This document shows, piece after piece, positions 27,853-35,753 of a DNA stretch of 64,000 nucleotides (the stretch's first letter is position 1; each line of letters opens with the position of its first letter). The DNA comes from Sulfurirhabdus autotrophica (GTDB lineage Bacteria > Pseudomonadota > Gammaproteobacteria > Burkholderiales > SMCO01). The translations under genes and the position numbers were made by a program. Below the pieces are notes generated by a model. That model was given only the letters and a program-made list of their open reading frames with translations. It ran no database searches and was not told the origin of the DNA. The DNA is taken from NCBI RefSeq assembly GCF_004346685.1, contig NZ_SMCO01000008.1, positions 1-64,000 on the forward strand, in the 5' to 3' direction.

Positions 27853-28900
27853 TACTGCCCTCCAAAGCGCGCACGGTTTGGAAGGCGGTCAGAGACATCT
27901 TCATCAGCTCTGCTGCCTTTGACTCCCCGATGTAATCCTCTGCGAGTGCATGAAAAACCAGCTGCTCAAACACATGAGCCTTCTCCGCGGGGTATGGTAT
28001 ACATGGTTCAGTTACATGCCACCCTTTAATTCGGAACAATCGGGCCTGATCGCCACGGTAAGCATGCGTAACAATTCCAAGGTCGCTTGCCCGATAGAGA
28101 ATACCGGCCATGCTTAGGCCAAATTCCTCCTTAAGGAGGGCCAGTTCTTTGGGCTCAATATAATTTCGGTGCTGGCCAAGTTCCTGAAGCACTGACTGCC
28201 GAGGAATCAAAAATGCTCCTGCAAATCGATTGCACGCCTTCTCTTCATCGATGTCAGCCGCTAGGCGACCAGCCAACATCAGGTGCCCCAACTCATGAGC
28301 CAAGGTAAAACGTTGCCGGTCACCAGGCCAATTACTTCCCACAACGACAATCGGCATCTGGTTAACTTTAGCGGCTAAACCATCAAATTTCCGGTCGGTA
28401 TTTGTATCTACAATAAAGACACGAATGCCGTGCGTCTCAAGGACATCAATCAGGTCTGGTATGGGATCAAAGCCCAGCTTCCACGCCTGGCGAACGGTCT
28501 CAGCCACCCCCTCGATCTGCGAGACGTCTACAATAGCGTCAGGCAGACCTTCGACAGGCGCGAATGGAATTACAGGCGGGGTGGGAAACAGGCTCTCTAG
28601 CTCAATTCGCCGTTCGATCTGGTCGATCACCCCATGCGTAATAGCATTAAGCTGTTTCTTGGGTAGAGAACTGCGCTTTCGATACTCAATCCCATCCAGC
28701 GCAACAGTTTCTGGACGAAAAAAATATTCAGTCCGCACATTGAGCGCCCGAGAAAGCTTAATCAATATCTCCGAGGATGGCATTGCCACACCATCTTCGT
28801 ATTTCTTGATAGAAGCATGAGAAAGACCAATTGCATCGCCTAATGCTCGTAGAGATAACCCGGCAGCTTTGCGCGCGCGGAATAATCGCTGGCTAAACAT
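27833..28900 (-). CDS. Xre-family regulator with ImmA/IrrE metallopeptidase domain
   Basis: A 355-residue protein. The N-terminal Xre helix-turn-helix occupies residues 8-60 (LRALGDAIGLSHASIKKYEDG) and the ImmA/IrrE zinc peptidase has HELGH at 202-206 plus the downstream EKACNRFAGAFLIPR segment. Homologues act as antitoxin or repressor controllers paired with PIN or similar toxins. It is the first gene of the long minus-strand defence operon, and the inverted repeat at 28923-28959 lies just upstream of its start. It probably controls the whole operon, but that is inferred. Confidence 0.8.
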   Translation of the reverse strand: MFSQRLFRARKAAGLSLRALGDAIGLSHASIKKYEDGVAMPSSEILIKLSRALNVRTEYFFRPETVALDGIEYRKRSSLPKKQLNAITHGVIDQIERRIELESLFPTPPVIPFAPVEGLPDAIVDVSQIEGVAETVRQAWKLGFDPIPDLIDVLETHGIRVFIVDTNTDRKFDGLAAKVNQMPIVVVGSNWPGDRQRFTLAHELGHLMLAGRLAADIDEEKACNRFAGAFLIPRQSVLQELGQHRNYIEPKELALLKEEFGLSMAGILYRASDLGIVTHAYRGDQARLFRIKGWHVTEPCIPYPAEKAHVFEQLVFHALAEDYIGESKAAELMKMSLTAFQTVRALEGSNAAVHQ

Positions 28901-28922
28901 AGTTCCCTCCTAATTCAGCGAA

Positions 28923-28959
28923 GTTTACAAAAACAAAATTTATTATACATAATGTAAAC
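28923..28959. promoter_or_regulatory. Inverted repeat upstream of the Xre-ImmA gene
   Basis: GTTTACA (28923-28929) and TGTAAAC (28953-28959) are perfect reverse complements separated by 23 bp of AT-rich DNA containing TTATACATAA. The spacing and position (22-60 bp upstream of the start at 28900) suit a repressor or autoregulatory operator. Confidence 0.55.
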
Positions 28960-29046
28960 CATTAATGGGAACAACTAATTCAATACGCGCTGTTTTATTA
29001 ATCCATGTTCAGCCAATTAACACTGTTCACTTCAAAAGGAGGTTTT

Positions 29047-29442
29047 ATGAACAGTTACAAAGAGAAGCTAAAATCACGGCGATCAATGAAAGCCATTGTG
29101 GCTAAAATTGAAATTCCAGGTGCCATTTTATGGGTGCGAAAATACAAAACAGGGAGTGTATCCCTTTGGTCTCAACCCAAAAAAGGAGAATATAAGCGAG
29201 AAGCAAAGCCTATCTTACAAAAGTGGGCGTCAGCGGTTGGTGCTGAACGAGATGACCTCACTTGGTGGGTGCATTCAGATAAGAGTAGCCTTGCACTTAA
29301 AAGGCTCTTTCAGCTTGAGGGTACCAAAATAATCGAGCTAAATTTGCTTAAACTTAGCCCTTTTATCATAATCACCCTCCCTTTCAACATCTGGGTTAAA
29401 AAACTATCCGGCATCCGTAACGGAATATTTTTTCGGATCTAA
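29047..29442 (+). CDS. Hypothetical protein
   Basis: A 131-residue protein with a strong start: AAGGAGG stands five bases before the ATG at 29047. The N-terminus is very basic (EKLKSRRSMKAIVAKIE), and the C-terminus contains the hydrophobic stretch LSPFIIITLPFNIWV. I recognise no family. It overlaps the end of the Xre gene on the other strand by 4 bp. Low-GC codon use suggests recent acquisition. Confidence 0.55.
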   Translation: MNSYKEKLKSRRSMKAIVAKIEIPGAILWVRKYKTGSVSLWSQPKKGEYKREAKPILQKWASAVGAERDDLTWWVHSDKSSLALKRLFQLEGTKIIELNLLKLSPFIIITLPFNIWVKKLSGIRNGIFFRI

Positions 29443-29669
29443 ATGCCTTGCAACAATTCGATAACATCTAACTGGAGCGCCGTGGCAAGGCGCTCCATGT
29501 TGTCGATACTTATATTTCTTTCCCCCCTCTCCACTGATCCTACATAAGTCCGATGCAATTCCGCTAGTTCTGCAAGTTCTTCCTGCGATATATCTCTGGC
29601 TAGGCGTGCCTTGCGCAGGTTCATGGCAAATCGCTGCCGAGCTGAGATCGTTTTTTTCCCTTTTTTCAT
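29439..29669 (-). CDS. Xre-family helix-turn-helix regulator (C-protein-like)
   Basis: A 76-residue protein consisting of one Xre domain: ARLARDISQEELAELAELH, then RTYVGSVERGERNISIDNMERLA and the capping helix ALQLDVIELL. This size and motif set is typical of restriction-modification controller proteins and phage Cro/CI-like regulators. It stands 0.5 kb from the defence operon start but on a separate transcript. Its targets are unknown. Confidence 0.8.
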   Translation of the reverse strand: MKKGKKTISARQRFAMNLRKARLARDISQEELAELAELHRTYVGSVERGERNISIDNMERLATALQLDVIELLQGI

Positions 29670-29948
29670 AGGGTATCAGCATGCCGATCTTGACGACTTT
29701 GAATCTACAGACTATAAGTAGCATTTAGTGGAGGAATAATCACTATTCCAACCTACCCCTCTTTCATGCAATCAAAGATATGAAAAAGGGAGCGCGCCGC
29801 GACTTGTGGCTTATTCTCTCATTGAGATCAAAGCGCTAGTCGTTACTTCCGGAGCAAATACTATTGCTCAGCGGAAGCGAACAATGGGTAGCATCACTCA
29901 TCAAAAAATGAATTGATGATTAGCCGCCTATTCCGTGAAGGAAATAAC

Positions 29949-30428
29949 ATGAATTGGATTAAAAAACCAGAAAAAGCAATGACGTTCTTTGGCTTGATTT
30001 ACCTTGCTGTAGTTTGTTACTTGTTATATTGGGCATTTGATTTCATTGACCACCCTAGACTCACCATTCCTGATCCCCAACAAGATTCCCAGTTTGGCTG
30101 GTTGCTAACTTATTTTGCTGCCGCTTTCCTGATGGCATATATCGCTGAGATTGGTGTCATCAAGGTAAAATCGAGGACAGTTTTAGTGACAGCTTTTTAC
30201 GCAATCGGAAGTTTCTTCTTTGTTGTCGATATTATTTCGGGAAATATTGGAAAAATACTATTTTTCGCTTGGATCCTGTTTGCATCGATTTGGGCGAGGA
30301 GGTATTTCATTCCATTTCATGTGCGTGATGAACTTAAACGTCAAAATGCGCTGCAAGAAGAAATGCTTGAACAAATGCGTGAGTATCGTAACATTGATAA
30401 TTGGGAAAGACGTGAGCGTCCAAGATAA
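29949..30428 (+). CDS. Small membrane protein, unknown function
   Basis: A 159-residue protein with about four predicted membrane helices (TFFGLIYLAVVCYLLYWAF, WLLTYFAAAFLMAYIAEIG, TVLVTAFYAIGSFFFVVDII, ILFFAWILFASIWA) and a hydrophilic C-terminus rich in charged residues (VRDELKRQNALQEEMLEQM) that may form a coiled coil. I start at 29949 because AAGGAAA precedes it; the longer frame starts at 29913. It is the first of four closely spaced plus-strand genes (29.9-31.9 kb). I do not recognise its family. Confidence 0.55.
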   Translation: MNWIKKPEKAMTFFGLIYLAVVCYLLYWAFDFIDHPRLTIPDPQQDSQFGWLLTYFAAAFLMAYIAEIGVIKVKSRTVLVTAFYAIGSFFFVVDIISGNIGKILFFAWILFASIWARRYFIPFHVRDELKRQNALQEEMLEQMREYRNIDNWERRERPR

Positions 30429-30458
30429 CGATTATTACGTTAACCATATGGAGTGTCC

Positions 30459-30737
30459 ATGGCCTACCGAATAGATAACGTATCAGAGAATACGGGAATC
30501 TGGTGCTGGAAAGTAAAAGGCATTAATGGCAAGGGTGTCTACGGTACCCTGACTACAGGTCTGAACGGGCGTGGACTTTACCAGGTTAACATGGGTATCA
30601 GACACACGCTGATCATACCAGAACGTTTCCATGTACCACCAGATCTGCCAACCGGAGAGGCTAGTCTTTTGTTAGGGCTTGCACTGGATCAAATGGGATG
30701 GGGTCCTGAAGTGAATCAGGAAGGCGAAATTGCCTGA
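30459..30737 (+). CDS. Hypothetical protein
   Basis: A 92-residue protein. The chosen ATG at 30459 follows GGAG at five bases; a GTG at 30453 is the alternative. Residues are beta-rich (GIWCWKVKGINGKGVYGTL, GLYQVNMGIRHTLIIP), with no signal peptide or membrane helix. No family is recognised. It lies 30 bp after the membrane protein and 123 bp before the small transmembrane protein, so it may belong to the same transcript. Confidence 0.5.
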   Translation: MAYRIDNVSENTGIWCWKVKGINGKGVYGTLTTGLNGRGLYQVNMGIRHTLIIPERFHVPPDLPTGEASLLLGLALDQMGWGPEVNQEGEIA

Positions 30738-30860
30738 CGCATCATAATTACAGACCATTCTTCAAAGTTAGCGGAATAAATAATTGTTGAGCAATTTATG
30801 TTCATAACAATTTAATTTGTTTGGCGTTGAAGACTACTTTAATTTAAATAGGAGATGATG

Positions 30861-31001
30861 ATGTTACCGAATGGTGTGCTAATCGCGATGGGCATATTTA
30901 TCATGTTTGGATTGTGTGTGCTGGCTTTTACAATTTATACCGCCAAAAAAACCAATCATAGAAAAAATAATAAAGAAATCAGTGATCATGTTGCTTCTTG
31001 A
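30861..31001 (+). CDS. 46-residue single-pass membrane protein
   Basis: A short frame behind GGAG with three in-line ATGs (30855, 30858, 30861); I use the last because the spacing is best. It encodes one hydrophobic helix (VLIAMGIFIMFGLCVLAFTI) and a basic, asparagine-rich tail (AKKTNHRKNNKEIS). It ends 12 bp before the lipoprotein start and shares its ribosome-site region, so the two are likely co-translated. Function unknown. It is too short for most gene finders. Confidence 0.5.
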   Translation: MLPNGVLIAMGIFIMFGLCVLAFTIYTAKKTNHRKNNKEISDHVAS

Positions 31002-31013
31002 AGGAGAAATAAA

Positions 31014-31913
31014 TTGAAAGTAGTGATAATTTTACTGGTGTTATTAATTGAGGGGTGTGTTTCTACTCAGCAATACAAATTCACAGAAAATACAATTAAT
31101 AATGGGTGTGCAAATAATCATACATTGGCTTGGTGTGTGGTTGAATATGGTAATTTTACTGATGGATATGCCAATAATGGTAAAGAGATCAAAACCACTA
31201 AAACTTTAAATAATTCGCCTGGTTCTGCTGTTATGGATGGTGTTGCCAGCGCAGATGCACTGATTAGAGGCACGCCTGGATTGCCGGGCATTGTTACTGG
31301 TACAGCGGCCGTTATTTATGGTGCTGCTAATATCAAAAAAGATCTACAGGTTAAAACCACCCTGACTGATGCTGGATTTAATCATGTGTGCGCCATGATG
31401 CCGAAATCTATGGCCAAGAGTAATTCTGATGCTGCAGATCAATTTTTAAAGATATTTGAAAAAGGTATGGTGGATGCTTTGCCTCAGGATTATAGCGGTA
31501 AGCTGGCTGATCCGGATTCTAGTGCACAATTTGATATGGCAAAGAAATTTGCCAATATCACGCTGGACGGGAACGGTTGCGGAAGAGGATGTTACCTGTT
31601 CACTCCCAGGGCGAATAAAGTTCAAATTGGAGAATCTATTGTACCTGACTGGGTTACGGTTAAAAGTGCTGTCATTAAACCAGGTGATTCAGTGTGGACT
31701 ATGTGCAGTCCTGTGTCGAAATTCTGGTTCCATAAATTCAGTACGAATACCGATGTCCCACAAAGCCATGGATATGAAAATTACCCTTTTTCTGAAAAGG
31801 AATTTTTTCAAAACCTTTCTGCAAAGCTGCCAGACTGGTTTTACCTGGTGATTGCAAAACACAAGTTTTTTAATGCAAAGGTGATGCAATCCGGTGAAAC
31901 ATACGAATTTTAG
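31014..31913 (+). CDS. Putative lipoprotein, unknown function
   Basis: A 299-residue protein starting with TTG at 31014, five bases after AAGGAG. Its signal sequence MKVVIILLVLLIEGC ends with a lipobox-like LIEGC (Cys15). It then contains a hydrophobic, glycine-rich segment (PGLPGIVTGTAAVIYGAANIKKDLQ) and several Cys (CAMMP, GCGRGCYLF, TMCSP). Mature secretion to an envelope membrane is likely. I recognise no domain. It ends the group of four envelope-type genes, followed by a terminator at 32059. Confidence 0.55.
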   Translation: MKVVIILLVLLIEGCVSTQQYKFTENTINNGCANNHTLAWCVVEYGNFTDGYANNGKEIKTTKTLNNSPGSAVMDGVASADALIRGTPGLPGIVTGTAAVIYGAANIKKDLQVKTTLTDAGFNHVCAMMPKSMAKSNSDAADQFLKIFEKGMVDALPQDYSGKLADPDSSAQFDMAKKFANITLDGNGCGRGCYLFTPRANKVQIGESIVPDWVTVKSAVIKPGDSVWTMCSPVSKFWFHKFSTNTDVPQSHGYENYPFSEKEFFQNLSAKLPDWFYLVIAKHKFFNAKVMQSGETYEF

Positions 31914-32058
31914 CGGGTAAGTTTTAAACATGCTGCTTGTTGATGCCATTTATAAATTGATCATCTATAGAGGAGTTTTATTCAGGTGGACTCCCCCTAG
32001 AACGCCATTTTCTCTATTTTACGACTGCAGCAGCTACAAATCGCTGTTGTATTATATT

Positions 32059-32087
32059 GCCCGACCTTTGGTTGGGCATCTTTTTTT
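32059..32087 (+). terminator. Rho-independent terminator after the lipoprotein gene
   Basis: GCCCGACC (32059-32066) pairs with GGTTGGGC (32070-32077, one G-T), and a seven-T run (32081-32087) follows. It closes the 29.9-31.9 kb plus-strand group. A frame at 31930-32169 upstream of it is probably not a gene. Confidence 0.75.
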
Positions 32088-32441
32088 AGCTCTATCCAAA
32101 CTTACTGATGAGGATTTCAAAAAAAACACCTCTTGGACAAAAGCATCATCTGAAAATCTAGCTATATAACAATTTCATTGGAGATCCCGGATTTTACAGT
32201 GTGTTGCTATCAAAACTTCTAAAGGTTGATTTCGTCCATTAATGTGGTTTGGGTCTTTACTCACAATAAAATCTGGAAGCCCTTTAAATTGTAGAAAAAA
32301 TAGCAAGCAACACTTCACACAATTAATGTGCAAAATAGTAGTTACTGCCAACCTAAGGTCATCCATATCAATTTTTTCGTTTCTGGTTATAGCTTATCGG
32401 GTACTCAGCCAAGTGTGGCGTCAAACTTTCTCACGCATATC
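32088..32441. other. Gene-free AT-rich stretch
   Basis: About 350 bp between the terminator and the octamer cluster. I see no credible start with a ribosome site, no RNA gene and no mobile-element end here. Confidence 0.4.
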
Positions 32442-32579
32442 AATTATTCAGATTTGGGTCGTCAATTATGTGGCAATTTGCCTAACAGATCATGAATCTG
32501 AATTCGTATTCAGAAGAAGACATCTGTTTTTGAATTCCGATTCAGATATCTAAATTTGAACACGCAAATCTGAATAATT
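32442..32579. repeat. Cluster of inverted ATTCAGAT/ATCTGAAT octamers
   Basis: A 15-bp perfect inverted repeat (32442-32456 and 32565-32579) encloses further copies of the same octamer: ATCTGAAT at 32496-32503, a near copy at 32508-32514, and ATTCAGAT at 32540-32547. Spacing is roughly even. Such iterated sites are typical of binding sites for replication or partition proteins, but no iteron family is recognised and this interpretation is inferred. Confidence 0.5.
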
Positions 32580-32714
32580 AATTGCAATCAGTGCAGGATA
32601 AAATTGGCTAATACTTAATCTATAGCGAGCAAGGAGTGGTGACCAACCCAGCACACTACATTATTGATAACGATAGCAAAGAACATTAGTACAGAACGCA
32701 TAGGTAACCAAAAC

Positions 32715-33045
32715 CACCGCACTCAGGAGCCACCGCTTTTGCGGTGGGGCAAGGTATTCAACCGCAGCCCAATAAATGAGTTGCGCCCTAGCGCAGCTTA
32801 TTTATTGCCGGGGGAGCCACCACCGTAGGCGAGCGACAGTGAGACAGCGCGCCCCAGCGCGCGTTAGGTGGTGGGGGCATCGCCCCGCCGCCCCGCCCGC
32901 CATGGGGCGGACGGGCAATCTGGTTCCAGATCGGTGCGTCCAGCAACGACCCCGTAGGGGCGATGCAACCCTGGAGCATTAGCGGAAGGGTAGCAGTAGT
33001 CGGCGAAGCTGATTGCCCGTCCGCACGCAGTGCGCCCCGAAGGGG
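32715..33045. other. Strongly structured non-coding region
   Basis: A GC-rich block with many perfect stems and no supported gene. It holds CCACCGC/GCGGTGG (32730-32747); a composite hairpin of about 15 bp at 32771-32806 (10-bp outer arm with one mismatch, inner TGCGC/GCGCA); CCACCACC/GGTGGTGG (32817-32824, 32867-32874) around GCGCGC/GCGCGC; CCGCCCC/GGGGCGG (32888-32910); CGCAC/GTGCG (33022-33034); and CCCC/GGGG (33035-33045). A 13-bp perfect long-range helix joins 32908-32920 to 33011-33023. Candidates are a structured RNA, an origin of transfer or replication, or an element end. Confidence 0.55.
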
Positions 33046-33250
33046 ACGGAGCCGAAGGCGGAGAGGCGTGGCGGCGCAAAAATATTTTGCATGAGGCAGG
33101 AGCAGCGTTCAGCGGCTCCAGTCGTGGCTTCCGAGCGTTCAGATCGGATGCGCAGCACCACGACGATGCCGAATTCTTCGATTTCACCTTGCAATTGCTA
33201 TCCCCTGCTCAGGCAGAATATATGCAGAGCACATACCTGAGCATACCAAC

Positions 33251-34036
33251 ATGGATATACAACTAGACACCTCGCTTGATGATTTTCACACGCCTTCCAG
33301 GATACAAGGCCAGCGACTTGAGCTGGATGCCCTACATCTTCTCCACCGCTTTGGCTGGCTTCGCGCAAGGGAAGTCGGGATTCTATTGTACTCGTCATCG
33401 AATCAATCCAGAACGCTGGCAGAGCGGCTACTAAGACGCCTTGTAGAAAAACGCCAGATATTTTTTCGTCCATTACAAGGAGAGAATGACAGCAAACATG
33501 CACGGGCCTATCTACTTGGCCAAGCAGGCGCAGACCGCCTTTGGGAGGTGCGTGGGATTGATGCATGGACTTCAAAAGACATCACCATTTCTTCCACTTG
33601 GCTCCACGACCTGATTGCCCATCAAATTCTCGCAAAGTGGAAAAACAAGGGTTTCCAAATTGTCACTGGGCGCGAGCTGCATCGCAGAACTCGTTCCGGT
33701 ATGAAAATTCCCGATGGTTTGGCCAAGCCGCCTGGACAGGATTGGATATGGCTAGAGGTTGAACGTAGCAGGAAATCTGGTCCAGCCATACACAAACAGG
33801 CAAAATATTTGGCTGGCGCTGCATTGGGTATGGAATGGCTTGGTTATCAATTAGGCCGTGCAGTTGTCGCCTATCCGGAAACACCAGGTGTCAACCACCG
33901 CTTGCGGAATATTTCTGCTCTCTCAAAACTGTCGGCCCCTTCACCTTTCAAAGTGATCTTTTTCCCACTCAAAATTCACCCACTAACGCTAGTTGTGCAG
34001 TTTGGACAAGCGGAAGAAATAACGATTGAGCCATGA
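33251..34036 (+). CDS. Replication-relaxation-like protein of a mobile element
   Basis: A 261-residue protein. An N-terminal winged helix (LHLLHRFGWLRAREVGILLY and AERLLRRLVEKRQIFFRP) is followed by a nuclease-like segment IPDGLAKPPGQDWIWLEVER, with candidate catalytic residues Asp155, Glu169 and Glu171. Family resemblance is to the Replic_Relax proteins found on plasmids and integrative elements, whose role is to relax DNA for replication. It follows the structured region at 32.7-33.0 kb, which suits a protein acting at a nearby origin. The start is weakly supported (no clear ribosome site) and the assignment is by pattern only. Confidence 0.4.
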   Translation: MDIQLDTSLDDFHTPSRIQGQRLELDALHLLHRFGWLRAREVGILLYSSSNQSRTLAERLLRRLVEKRQIFFRPLQGENDSKHARAYLLGQAGADRLWEVRGIDAWTSKDITISSTWLHDLIAHQILAKWKNKGFQIVTGRELHRRTRSGMKIPDGLAKPPGQDWIWLEVERSRKSGPAIHKQAKYLAGAALGMEWLGYQLGRAVVAYPETPGVNHRLRNISALSKLSAPSPFKVIFFPLKIHPLTLVVQFGQAEEITIEP

Positions 34037-34713
34037 TAAATGACAGACTTTGAAAGCTTGCTGATGTGAACCGACTCTTAACATTGTGGATCGCCCTTGA
34101 GCTTATACAATGCTACGCACTATTTTAAGGGGGCGAATTACAAAGATTTTATGGAAAATTGCGACGATATCCGATTAGCGCACTATGATAAGTCCAGTTT
34201 ATAGAGTTCAGCCTCGAGCTAAAGTAGTTCCCGAGGTCTCGATACAAATGTCACAAAGCGGCACTAAGCTGGGAGTAGGACAGCTGGTGCATTAGTCCGT
34301 TAAATCGGCCTAAGCGGCCGGTCGCCCCCGTCAGAATTCGATTGACTATGAATGACGGCTTTGCGGCAGGCTGTTAGCAAAACGCATTTCCCACAGTGTG
34401 CCAGGAACGGTCATTCATTGATCGCAAGCTAATGGCTCATTATGCTTATGAAGCAGACTTTCACAGAAAAATTATCAGGCTTTCGCGCCTTTTCTTGTAA
34501 GACCGGGGAATCTCAAAATTCAGAAAATAGTTTCTTTATGTTAATCAGCATATTATGAAAATAATTCGAGTCGCATATAATCGAGCTTGGTGTAAGAAAT
34601 AATGTTCAGTTATCTAGCAAAAATAGTGCGTTGATATATTCAGAAACAAAAGCAACAGCCAATTGAAAATATTCAACCACCCTACCTACCATTTCGATTG
34701 CAGTACAGCCTCT
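34037..34713. other. Gene-free gap before the LuxR-type regulator
   Basis: About 680 bp with no convincing reading frame on either strand. It contains a short inverted repeat GGCC taagc GGCC (about 34306-34320), an ATGAATGAC / GTCATTCAT pair (near 34349 and 34418) and the AT-rich palindrome TTGAA-aata-TTCAA (about 34663-34676). It is probably decayed DNA at the right edge of the accessory block. Confidence 0.4.
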
Positions 34714-35478
34714 TCAGATCAAGTTTAGGCACATCGCCCGTGCAATCGCTTGAGATCGATTTGTGACATTCAGCTTGGTGTAACAGTTGGTGATGTGGAA
34801 CTTCACAGTACGCTCTGAAATAGACAGTATTGCACCGACTTCCCACGCTGTCTTACCCTCTTTCAACCATTGCAACACTTCCAGTTCGCGGACACTGAGT
34901 ACTGGCGCAATTTCCTCATGCGCCTTCTGACATACCCGTCGCAAAAGTTCATGCAGGTGGGGTAGTGCAAAACGAAGTGCTTCAGAATGGGCACTCGAAA
35001 AAGGTTCGCGTCCCGTCTCAAGGCAAATATAGCTTACTTCGTTGCTTCGCGGCATGGGGCGTGATGCATATGCGAGCCCGCGCTTGAGGCCATAGTCAGC
35101 GGACAATTCCAGAAGCTTTTTCACCTGGACTGCGTTGACTGGTCGGGTGTGCGAAGATATAGCCTCTTCCCATGAAAAAGGATCGGATTCACTCAAACCG
35201 CGGGCGACTAGTGGATCGTATTGCGCAAAAGCCTGCCTGGAATAATTATCCAGAAATTCGGGTGAGTGTCCGAGTGAAAAGGTTCGCACCGTTTGCTTAA
35301 GCGAACTACCGGAAACTTTCAGAAGTCCTACGATACCAGCTTGAAACGGAATGATGTCGTCAAGTTGTGCGAGTGCAGGCACAACTTTGTCCTGATTGTC
35401 CGCGCACCGGCAAAACTCGATGAAATCCAGGAGCCTGTACAAATCTCCACGCGACAATTTCTGTTCCAGTTCACTCAA
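34714..35478 (-). CDS. LuxR-family regulator with autoinducer-binding-like domain
   Basis: A 254-residue regulator. Residues 30-175 resemble the LuxR autoinducer domain, with the YDPL motif at 87-90 and the PFSWEE tryptophan (Trp103) at the positions that contact acyl-homoserine lactones. The C-terminal HTH (about 190-250) is canonical: LSVRELEVLQWLKEGKTAWEVGAILSIS then ERTVKFHITNCYTKLNVTNRSQAI. No LuxI-type synthase is visible, so it may be a LuxR solo. It is divergent from the 36-42.5 kb gene group and its start faces that group's promoter region, making it a plausible activator. Confidence 0.85.
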   Translation of the reverse strand: MSELEQKLSRGDLYRLLDFIEFCRCADNQDKVVPALAQLDDIIPFQAGIVGLLKVSGSSLKQTVRTFSLGHSPEFLDNYSRQAFAQYDPLVARGLSESDPFSWEEAISSHTRPVNAVQVKKLLELSADYGLKRGLAYASRPMPRSNEVSYICLETGREPFSSAHSEALRFALPHLHELLRRVCQKAHEEIAPVLSVRELEVLQWLKEGKTAWEVGAILSISERTVKFHITNCYTKLNVTNRSQAIARAMCLNLI

Positions 35479-35707
35479 GAAGAATATCCTAAATTATTGC
35501 TGGCTGACAATTAACGAAGTTATAGAAAAAGCAATCATGGCATTATGTCGCAAAATGCCATTTGCATCAAGATGTAGAATTGTAGTTGATATTGAGATCA
35601 CCATGCTAGATATCAGCCGTGACAGGGATATGCGGGTCGTTTCAGAACATAAATTAACAAACTGCAAGTCACGTGTAGTAAAAAATATCTATTGATTGGC
35701 GAGAAAT

Positions 35708-35730
35708 CCTTGTTTCGTTTTGAAACGAGG
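35708..35730. repeat. 9-bp hairpin in the LuxR/redoxin intergenic region
   Basis: CCTTGTTTC (35708-35716) pairs with GAAACGAGG (35722-35730) with one G-T wobble around a GTTTT loop. It lies between the divergent LuxR gene and the MITE-like element, 230 bp from the LuxR start. No T-run follows. It could be a regulatory site, but this is not established. Confidence 0.4.
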
Positions 35731-35753
35731 AAGCAATTACTGTCTAAAAGATA

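Noticed and set aside
31930-32169. 79-residue plus-strand frame after the lipoprotein
   Set aside because: It crosses the terminator hairpin at 32059 and has no ribosome site or family match.
32242-32553. 103-residue plus-strand frame over the octamer cluster
   Set aside because: It overlaps the inverted repeats, has no ribosome site and gives no recognisable protein.
32776-33240. Several overlapping frames in the structured GC-rich block
   Set aside because: They run through strong stems and have low-complexity arginine-rich translations typical of GC-rich non-coding DNA.
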